Position numbers and translations under genes: made by a program. Shown piece by piece: positions 54,901 through 64,000 of a stretch of DNA of 64,000 nucleotides. A model generated the notes under the pieces. That model saw nothing but the letters and a program-made list of their open reading frames with translations, ran no database searches and was not told the DNA's origin. The stretch's first letter is position 1, and each line of letters starts with the position of its first letter. Origin of the DNA: Apostichopus japonicus (Eukaryota > Echinodermata > Holothuroidea > Aspidochirotida > Stichopodidae); assembly GCF_037975245.1 (NCBI RefSeq), contig NC_092577.1, forward strand, positions 20,086,898 through 20,150,897, given 5' to 3'.

Positions 54901-56431
54901 CAGTCAAAAAAGAATAATTTCCATTGGTTTCATCATGGAGCTCTATGGTTTCACTTGCTAATCGCTAAATGAACCTTGACCTAATTTCTGAAAATACTGT
55001 AGGACATCCATTTCTATCTGTATCAAACAATTTGCATAATTTCAAACAATATTTTACGAACCTATGAATATCCTGTAACATCCCAAATAAGCTAATTTCC
55101 AAAAATATCCATCAACATCTGCAGAAGTAATCTGTCTACTTTTAAGCAATGACCTCCCTCGACTCACTCTTGTTGTTTGTGTGAGAAGTTTGCTTCTAGG
55201 AATATCATCTTATCATTCAAATGACCACTAAATGACCTTTCAACTCACATTTCTGATTTCTCACTTTACATGAGGATCATTGTGTTTCAAAATACAAATG
55301 AGTAATATCTCAGAAGTTTAATTTGTAATAAGTGACAGATAGATAGGTATATGACATAGAATGACTTAATATTTATAAGAATCTCTGGTTGCCCCTTACT
55401 ATGATTATATTGACGCAAAAGGGTACTAGAGTTACTTTAATGTAAAAGGGTCATCATACACTAAGCCCTGTACAAATTAAAGGCATTGAAGACTCGCTCC
55501 AAACCGCGCTCTGAAAAAGTTAACTTTCTGTTGCTTGCAAGTGACGTTTTGTTCGTGCCGCTACAAAATGTAGACAGTAATGAAACGTGATACCTTGTTA
55601 TCTTTAGCTGGACCTGAGATGTCCATAGCTATATCGTTTGTACACTGTGTTGTGGGATATTTACCGTAGCTGTATGTACTGACTGAACACTAGTGTCTAT
55701 GTACCGACGGTAGCAAGCTGTGTGTGTATTTTCTGCGATCGATGGTGGTGTCTAACACTTGTTACACCTCATTCGAAGCTAGGTCAGATTACCGACATTA
55801 GAAGTTTCTTTTTGCGCGAGTCTTCACACCCTTTAATGCCTTTAATTGAATATTATACTGAAACAGAAAAACTATTACAAAAGAAATCTATTACTACAAT
55901 GAACATACCTAGTGAAAGGCTTCCTCCAAATACTCACAAGAATATACCAAATATTTGTACTATAACTCTGATTGACAAACTTCAGTGCCCCCCACCAGCA
56001 AATTTTCTTCCAAGATTCATTGATTGTTACAGGCTTGAAGTAAGTCTTACAGAATTGAAGTGACTTGGGAAACTAAAGTTTGTCTTGACATAAAACTGTA
56101 AACATCCCCTAAAATTTATAACACTACAGTTTAAGGTTGTCATTTTTAGTAAACACCAATGACAGGCTATGTCTACATGTCGTGCAAACGGGTAAGAGAA
56201 ACAAATAAACCCTGCTTTAATTATTACCTTCGTTCTGCTTTGATAGCTGGGATTTGTATTGCATCGCAATTCTTACACTGAAAGAATACACAAATCTTAC
56301 ATCAATTTAGCTGTTTTCCAAGTCCTTTGAAGGTTGTTGTTACGTTTGCATCAGATCTTTTGAATAAGTTGAGGGCAATGTAAGGTTCCCAACATACTGT
56401 TGATAATATTATCCAATAAACCTGTGCAATG
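51917..56431. other. Intergenic region between the two recombinase-like genes
   Basis: No gene I can support. Contains an (ACAT)n microsatellite at about 53130-53200. A minus-strand open stretch at 52462-52260 (DAFPKWQKIMDTIYINPRTVV) reads like a protein fragment without clear family or splice sites. A plus-strand stretch near 55780-56060 has similarly weak coding look. Confidence 0.45.
53117..53194. repeat. (CATA)n microsatellite
   Basis: Runs of CATACATACATA interrupted by CTCACTTA and CGTA steps. Confidence 0.8.
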
Positions 56432-58540
56432 TCACTGTTTTGGTTGTCCTAATTTGGACTTCTCCAATGTGTTAATATTATGTACCTTATTCTTCACATG
56501 CTGCCACTGTTTGTCCCCTAAGAGACTATCACTTCTTTGTATAATTAGCTGGCACAATGATTTTCCAGGTACACGTTTTACTTTTAGCATAATTTGTATC
56601 TCTCTCTGGTTTCTTAGAAACTGCTCTTGCTCCGTTGACCACCTGTTGTAGTGGCGTTTCTTATGCTTTCTTCTTGACTTAACACCAAGATTCTCTGCAC
56701 CAAGATTGCTTGCCATCTCTGTAACTTTACTGTCACCCTTCCCTGTACATCCATTGTTGCCCTTCGATAGAACTTCAATAGTGTCTGTATCTTCAGTGAA
56801 GTCAGTCTCTTCTGGTGTGTCAGACTCATCTGCACTTGCACCGCCTGTCACTAACTCATCTTCAGCTATGCTTATTTCTTGGAGTGATTTGCCTTTACAC
56901 TCATGAAGACGTCCTTCAGTCAAACTGAGCAGTTTGCTCATCTTGGCCAACAGAATGGTTTCAGATGGTAGTCTGTAGTATTCTCGGTGTGTCGTCACAT
57001 CATGACCCATGTGGTTGGCTAACTGCTCCAATTCATTCTTCAGTGATAGAAGTTGAGACAGTGTAGCAAGATGTTTCCTCAGCTTAGTACATCTGATACT
57101 TGCAGGATCCTTCAGCTCCGGTTCTTTGGCAAGGTCTGCAATTACCTGATAAGCCCTGAGTGGAGTTGCAGATCCCTCTCCATGTCTAGAAAAGAGATAA
57201 TGTTTGCCACTATTGTGAAAGGCTAGCATGTCAGTGCTCTCCTTCAAATTTTCTGGAAGGAGTATAGGAACCCCTCTTCCCTCTAACCATTAACAAGGTT
57301 GATCTTTTCAGTGATACTTTTTCAGGAGCTGATAAGGACTGCATAACCTCATCATGGACAGTAGCCTCTTTTGTTGTTTGGTCTTTGTAGTCACTTGTGG
57401 TTATCTCCGCTACCTCAGATGGTCTTCTTCGATTATACAATATAATTTGTGCAAGTGTAATGGAGGCGAATCTCTTGTATGTAGTGAATGAAATTGTGCC
57501 ATCTTTCTTAATTTCTGCTTTTATTTTCTTCTCTTCAGATTTGAGATATGTATTGAACTTCACACAATCTTCTGTCAATGGAAGTAGCTTGGGTGCCTTC
57601 CATACCATCTCTTGTTTCTGTCGATGGGCAGGGGCTATTATTCGTGCACGCCATTAGGTGTTTCTAAGGTGAATGAAGTCATCCACATCCGATATCTTCT
57701 CACGGCACTGTCTTTTAATGTACTTGTTTTTCACAGCCAAGGCCAAATCTGAGATGGCAAATCCCATGTTTAATGCACAAGAATAGAACTTGTGCACTTG
57801 CTTCTCCTCATTGTAGCCAGATACAACTTTTGCGGCCTCTACTACAACATCAAACTGAGCTGGATGAACAAGTTCCTGTGACTGTGTAATACTTTTTCCA
57901 TCAAGTGATCTTGCACTATCCAAGAGCTTTGCCAGTAGTCTCATTTTCTCCCTTGCTTTGTCCCCTTTTCTTACTGAATTGCTTATGCTTAAGGTAGTTT
58001 CACCCACTTTAAGTATATCTTTATAATTTCTGATGATCAACGTTATTTTATCATGCATCATTTTGCTTAGAAGATTCTTCATTTGGGTTGAAGTTTCTTC
58101 CCTGCAATGTACAAGTTTCATGCCCTCCCTGACATGATTATTTTGACTTTTGACTTTTGCATCCTTTTTTGGGCAACTCTTCGCATGGACCCACAGGCTA
58201 TGTCTGTGGTAATACCCATAACAATGTACACAAGGTACATAACAGTATATGGAACTTGAGGTCTCAGATGGCCTTCGTCTTACCACAAGGTCCTTAGCCT
58301 TGCCTGAGAAAACAAGGTTGTTATGATCATGGTTCCCTAAGTTTCTGATGTGAAGCCATTTTGTTCGTTTGTCTCCTTTATCATCTGCAGCCAAAGCTTC
58401 GAAAACCAAGTATTCCGCTCCATGCTTTCTTGCGCAATGTCGTGGTAACTTTAACTGGCGAGTAGAACAATAGAGGCAGTAGCTGTACTTTCCCAAACTA
58501 CTTTCCACAACAAAAGTCTCTGCAGAATTGTCATCTTCAT

Positions 58541-59330
58541 CTTCACCTTCAACATCAATTCCATCTTCATCACCATCACTGACAACCTTGTAACTGCTAG
58601 GATCATCTCTCCCAACATTTCTTTTGCTCGACTCTCCATTTGTGGAACGACTAATGAGGTCCTGCTTATTTTGTTTTTCAAGAGGTTGATAATTTGGATC
58701 AACGGGATCGTCAGTGTCACAATCTGAATGGCCATCTTCACCTTCAACATCAATTCCATCTTCATCACCATCACTGACAACCTTGTAACTGCTAGGATCA
58801 TCTCTCCCAACATTTGTCTTGCTCGACTCTCCATTTGTTGAACCATTAATGAGGTCCTGCTTATGTTGTTTCTCAGGAGGTTGATAATCTAGATCAAAGG
58901 GATCCTCAGTGTCACAATCTGAAAGGCCATCTTCACCTTCAACATCAATTCCGTCTTCATCACCATCACTGACAACCTTGTAACTGCTAGGATCATCTCT
59001 CCCAACATTTGTATTGCTTGATTCTCCATTTGTGCAACCATTATTGAGGTCCTGCTTATGTTGTTTCTCAGGAGGTTGATAATCTAGATCAAAGGGATCC
59101 TCAGTGTCACAATCTGAAAGGCCATCTTCACCTTCAACATCAATTCCATCTTCATCACCATCACTGACAACCTTGTTACTGCTAGGATCATCTCTCCCAA
59201 CATTTGTTTTGATTGAGTCTCCATTTGTGGTGGGATCATGAATGAGGTCCTGTTCATTTTGGTTTCCAGGGTTCTTAAAATCTGGCTCTGGATCAATGTA
59301 TTCAGGAGGGCCTTTGTCATCAACCTCTGG
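58541..59330 (-). repeat. Four 195-bp (65-residue) tandem coding repeats
   Basis: The segment encoding SDGDEDGIDVEGED recurs exactly every 195 bases (58541, 58736, 58931, 59126), each followed by SDCDT-type acidic residues and a Lys/Gln-rich spacer (PPEKQHKQDL). The copies are highly alike, suggesting recent expansion or gene conversion. Length in multiples of three keeps the frame. Confidence 0.85.
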
Positions 59331-59335
59331 ATCAA

Positions 59336-62033
59336 CTGAAAGTAGAAGCAATATACATTTTAGATCTTATGATCACCTTACACAGGTTGACTTAAATGAG
59401 TAGACCATGGTCATGATGATGCATTGAACTACCTCTTTGATCAAGAATTGTTAATTCATCTTATATTTGTCTATAAAATTCTATTTGGTATGACATTTAC
59501 AACAGGCTTACTCTTTTTAAAGGTTTATGGACATGTTAATGTCATACCTGTCTACTGTATGTAAAAGCATTGAAAATGTGACAAAATAGCCACAATGCGA
59601 AAATATTTTTCATTACAGGATCTTGTAATGATGAGCTATTTAAGTTTTGCCTCTAGCAAACTTCACATGACCTTTGATCTCTACCAAAATGTGTACAATG
59701 GGATCTCACTGTAAGAAATTCAAACTTCATCAATGTTACTAGTTATTGTTGAGTTATGCTTGCAACCTTCCAAAAACTCACTAAAGCACAGACACATGTA
59801 AAGTTTGAAGTCTATTCATAAGTGCAGCACTGAGAAATGGCATTTTCAAGGTTGGCTTTGGCCTTCTACTGATCCCACATGACCTCTGACCTATACCCAA
59901 ACCTGTACAAAGTAAGTCTTTACTGTTAATGAAGTCACACTTGACCTATGACTTTCAAGCAACATTCTCTTGATGAGTACAGGCTGCCAACAATATTCTC
60001 AACTAATATGCTCTAATGACCTTCCATGACCTTGGACCCAACCAAGATATTGGTAGAGTCCACCCAGATACAAAGTTTTAAAGTCCACACCAGCTTTTAT
60101 GGTTAATGTTTGTTAATACTTTCTACTGACCTCAATTGACCTTTGACCAATACTGGTTACTCGTTTCACAGCTTTTGATCTGTCACCTTTGCTGACTTCA
60201 GGTCTTTTGACATGAGCCAAAAATAATCCCAACCAAGGTTTTAATAGGGTACATCTATGCAGTAAGTTTGACATCCATTCCACTTAACAAACTTGAGTTT
60301 GATTGATGTTTACAATTCAAGGAACACACATCCATACACTGGCCACCCCACAGCATAGATTATTTTTATTTTCAGAAAGAAATCAAACTGATGTCTGTCG
60401 CAGCAGAAAATTTCTCTTCACAGTCACTTGATGACACAGAGCAAATGTTATACCAACATAGGATATTATAGCATGTAAAAGACTGTAGTATAGGCCTAGC
60501 TCTTATTGGACCCTATGTAGCATAACATGAACTGCAATTTCAAAAGCACTACAATGTTATATTGAAGAATCAAACTACCACCACTTTTCTGAAATGCATA
60601 ATGGCCAAAGAAATGTTGTCACAAGCAAAACTTACTTTGTGGACTGTCAACTTTTTACTTTTCATATGGCTGCACTCTAATTGGAAATGGTATCTACTAC
60701 CCAATGGTATGTCAAAACTGTACACATCTTTGTGATCCCTATAAAGGAAAGATATGTGGAAAAGGGTTGAAGACATGTTCATGGCGAGTTTGGAATATCA
60801 AACTGTATAATAACCAAGTGCACATTGATCTGAGGATTAATGGATGCATATCCATTACCCACACTAAAGCCTAAGTCAAGTAACAGGACTTGCACTTAAC
60901 TCAAGCAAATACAACAATTCAAACTTGGGACTAGAGCTCATGCATCAAAACTACAAGTTGATGCTAAATGACATAGTCTTTGAAAAACAATACAGTTAGA
61001 AAAAATTGCATAACTTTGCACCCAAATCCCCTTTTCCATTCTAACCCAGTCATATGAAAAAGATAAAACACTACCAAATTTCTTTGAGTTGAGGTTTCTA
61101 TGCCACTTTTGCAGGTCGTTATTTGACTGAACAACAGTTACTCTTATTCAGATCCACATGTCAAATGTCAATCTGCATATCCACGAGTATGAGATTTGCA
61201 ATCTTCTGAAGACAGAGTTTTGAATTCCTTCAACAGTTTTGATAGCATTTTCGGCATGGGATTCATGCCTTGTGTTCCCACTAAGGATGAATGACCTGCA
61301 GCTTAGATTCAGGTGTGTAACCAATGATTAACTAGATTTAACTGCACTACGCAGCTATTTTGTAATTGCTGCAACCATAAAAACTGTTAGCACAGTATAT
61401 CCATATCAACCCTCATACTAAAATCGGCAAGTTGTTTTGCAAAACTACTTTTGCTCATTTACTAATTAGAAAAAAGATAACCAAGCCAGGTAAAGATATA
61501 CTTCAAATCAGAATTACTTGATCATCAATCTTTTCCTGCAAATAGTATAAATACTGATTGCTCATTAGTTCACTGCAATGAGACTTTTGATTCCTGTGAT
61601 TAAATTCAAAGTATTATTCTTAATGAAATTAAAGAAAAGTCACCCCAGGCCTCGGTTTCTCTTCATTTTTGAAGAGGGGAAAACATGACAATTAAAAAGT
61701 TTCAAGAAACCTTTCTATATTTTTTTATTCTAATATCAGAGTCAATTTTTCTTGTCATTGACTGTGTATGGAAAGTACAACCTCTAAAATTAAAAAACAA
61801 GTACTTGATGTATTGTATTTAAAGTAAAAAAAAACATTGCTCACAATTCCAAAAATAGCCCTTATAATCCCAAAAAAAGCCCCCCCCCCCCAAAAAAAAA
61901 CAAATTAAAATTCTCAAGAGCCCCCATACCAAAATGTGATTTTCAGCCCTGGATATACATGTATAAAATCATCCTAATTCACTTCAAAAATTCTTAAGGC
62001 AGTTGGCAATAATCTGAATGAAATCAAACATAC
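59336..62033 (-). other. Intron of second recombinase-like gene
   Basis: Gene-free. Between about 59640 and 60180 there are scattered TGACCTTTGACC-like tracts related to the repeat family of the HECT introns. No exon was found that fits the phase. Confidence 0.45.
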
Positions 62034-62135
62034 CTTGAAAGCTTTTTCTGTCCCTTGTTCCGGGATTGCAGAGATCAACAATGACAGTGTCAATAACAGT
62101 TGCACCACACTTATTTAGCAGCTGCAGAAGTTGTT

Positions 62136-64000
62136 CTGAGTTGGAAAAAAAAGAAGAGAACTATATTACACAGACGGCATCTTTACTATCAAATGTGGTA
62201 GTAATACTGGAATGTTGACTTGACACAATGTCATCAAGAGATTTGACTGTATGATCACTCAGCAGGACAAGGACGGATATTGGCCAGCATTGTATGATGT
62301 TGATGTGTCTATGCATGTGAAGTTTTTGAGGGAAATTTGAATCCTCCGTAGGCTAGGGTCCAACAAGTCCGCCGTAGTTTGCTTTTGTTTGTAGATATGT
62401 AGGGCAAGAATGAGCGCTACGCATAGGTGCGTTACGAAATTTTAGGCGTGTTACGTAATTGTCTTGTAGTCTGAATTTCAGGCTGGTAGTAATTAGCTTC
62501 CTGCTTTGTATAGCGCGAAGACGTTGGTAACAAAAGGGGTAGGATAGTGAAAGAACCAAGGTATGTGCGGGTATAGTGTCATTGTCGTATGGAGCCACAC
62601 CAGAGAAAAGTTGGGTACAGTCCATCGTAGACCTTTGCCATGTAACGTGTCTTTTCCCCAACGGTCTGACTGCGTTAGTTTTCGCAACAGCTAGAAAGCT
62701 GCCTCGTTGCCAAAATCACTTTCAAGGGTTATATATAATATCTGAGCAAGGGCGTCAGAGTATAGCGAAGGTAGATTAGAGCTTTATTAGGAGGAGTTTC
62801 TGCCTGATGTCGAGACGCCAGACGCTTGTCGAGACCAGTTTCCTGTTGTGTGTTTAGAGCCATTTTTCCATCTAAATGGTGAGTTACACGTTTTCTTTTC
62901 CCTTAGAGAGTGAAATACTGTATTACAATATTAGGAATGTGTAGTAGCAATAAAGATTATTGTGTGTACTGACTGTCACTAGCTTGATAGGGTAGTAATG
63001 TACGTTGGAAGTACTGCTCTTTAAATCCCTTATATATTTATCGTTTTCGAGTTGCAACGTCAAAGTCAACATAAGACGATTGAACGTTCAGGCTTGAAAC
63101 AGTATTTTGACAGTTTTGACAAGTATCACATCGTGTTTTAGTGTTTGATGTTGTTTGCAGGCTTTTAACTTTGGGCTGGGACACGAGTGACGTCGCTCGC
63201 TCGATTATTGGTCTCCATTTCACGCTCGGGTCACGAGGACGGGTGAACATCGAAACGTTGCCGGTTCTCATGGAGGTTTGAAACTGTATTGGCGAACAGT
63301 GAATTATTAGCACTTGACTTTGTCATAATTGGCAGATGTTTTAATCGTTCAACGAACTGACAGATACCCGAACATTACTTCTGAATTTCTAGACGCTCCT
63401 GAACAGTCCAATAGCTCGATGCATTTTTAACAAATGATTAGACGAAAGATATATTTACGTTGTTATGCATGTGATATTTTGGGAATTTAAGCTGACTTGT
63501 CATTGAACGTTGATCCATAACCTAGCGTCTTTTAACGACTAAAAGGGAAGCCTAAATTAAGAAATAAGAATTAAAAGAAAGAGAATAACAAAATAAGAGA
63601 TTAATATTATAAGAGTGCAAGAATTGATTGAGACATAAGTTAAATGATAAGAGCGCGGCGTATATTTTAGTAAGATAATTTTAGGTATTTTTGATGTCGG
63701 AATATTGTAATTTGTGGTGCATCACACTAATAGGTTAATTGTTTAAAGTAATTAAACGTAGAGCAAAAGACAATAAAATATCTTTGTGTGTTTTTGTTTT
63801 GGTTGTAGAAGGGCTCTAGTATACGAGAGAGAGATAAGGTATCACCCTTCCAAGGTGTAAAAGTTGGTTGACCCGTGACAATGCACACCTTCAGTTCCTT
63901 TAAGTAAAAACGAAGCTTACAAATTTTGGGCAAAATTACGACCTTACAATGTTACCAAATACATTGATGCATATTGGTTCAACTTTGCACAACTTAATTT
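62136..64000. other. Right edge, no supported gene
   Basis: Around 62790-63250 the sequence is richer in CG dinucleotides, and AAATG|GTGAGTT near 62879 could be the donor of a plus-strand first exon running off the window. This is only a hint; no protein was recognised. Confidence 0.3.

Larger units (their letters stand above)
56432..62135 (-). pseudogene. Second zinc-finger + tyrosine-recombinase-like gene (two lesions)
   Basis: Exon 62135-62034 (phase 1-1, QLLQLLNKCGATVIDTVIVD) followed by one long exon 59335-56432. Order: acidic repeats; C2H2-like finger (YCLYCSTRQLKLPRH..KH); C2HC-like finger (CVHC...H...C); helical region; RI box YNRRRPSEV; RII box IRCTKLRKHLATLSQ; HMGHDVTTHREYYRLP with GH and the likely nucleophile Tyr; basic tail with a WSTEQEQF...VPGKSLC...VKNKVHNI module. 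All main recombinase residues (R, R, GH, Y) are visible. Lesions: in-frame TAA at 57656-57654, and one extra base in the C-run 57271-57274, after which the correct frame reads VPILLPENLKEST. Either a dying copy or assembly errors. Crypton-like origin is inference. Confidence 0.75.

Noticed and set aside
58451-59335. Minus-strand out-of-frame ORFs over the 65-residue repeats (MILAVTRLSVMVMKME-type)
   Set aside because: Repeat-driven alternate frame; the acidic frame is the one continuous with the zinc fingers and recombinase.
1-64000. tRNA or rRNA genes
   Set aside because: No cloverleaf-like sequence with A and B boxes and no rRNA-like block was seen on reading; a covariance-model scan would be needed to exclude small RNAs.

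Overview
This window is eukaryotic: genes are split by GT-AG introns, the DNA is AT-rich, and it is full of LINE, DNA-transposon and simple-repeat sequence. The element content (Tx1/L1-like LINE with CCHC knuckles, animal-type EnSpm/CACTA transposase, BEN, HECT, SET) points to an animal. A marine invertebrate deuterostome such as an echinoderm is my best guess, but nothing here proves the species. All exon models are my own reading of splice signals, reading frame and phase; no search was run.

The backbone is one minus-strand host-like gene entering near 51.9 kb and leaving the window past base 1. Its exons encode a SET (lysine methyltransferase-like) domain (51916-49305), then a row of short phase-1 exons (49068-49032, 47701-47627, 9769-9692, 4342-4280, 3481-3404), then a large exon with two zinc fingers and the start of a tyrosine-recombinase-like domain (2698-1231, 385-262). 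All 10 exons join in phase. A second, broken relative lies at 62135-56432 on the same strand. It has an acidic region of four 65-residue repeats, zinc fingers, and a complete recombinase-like domain with a C-terminal tail.

The introns of the first gene carry the main surprise. A 37,001-bp element (9810-46810) has about 250-280 bp terminal inverted repeats (TIRs), a perfect 6-bp target-site duplication (TAGTAG), and a paralogous empty site at about 3516 in the window. It carries two convergent spliced genes. From the left end runs a DDE integrase (10137-16210, plus). From the right end runs a nine-exon NZF/HECT ubiquitin-ligase-like gene (46339-21123, minus). Each gene starts just inside a TIR that contains a TATAAAAG box. 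I see no DNA polymerase, packaging ATPase or capsid, so this does not look like a Polinton. Both genes carry lesions, so this copy is probably dead.

Inside the second intron of the HECT gene sits a nested 12.7-kb EnSpm/CACTA-type element (31564-44235). It has ends starting CCCATACAAAAAAG, large inverted subterminal repeat arrays, a disrupted Tnp2/DUF4218-type transposase on plus (38085-41505), and a fully intact six-exon BEN-domain gene on minus (37122-32315; exons sum to exactly 282 codons including stop).

Other elements: a nearly intact LINE (4797-9661) with a one-base lesion near the end of ORF2, a 5'-truncated copy of it (48073-48621) that shows the unbroken C-terminus, a 190-bp hAT-type MITE with 8-bp duplications, and several tandem and dispersed repeat families. 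The order of events can be read: tandem duplication of an exon-bearing unit came first, the LINE and the 37-kb element landed in the second unit afterwards, and the CACTA element landed inside the 37-kb element.
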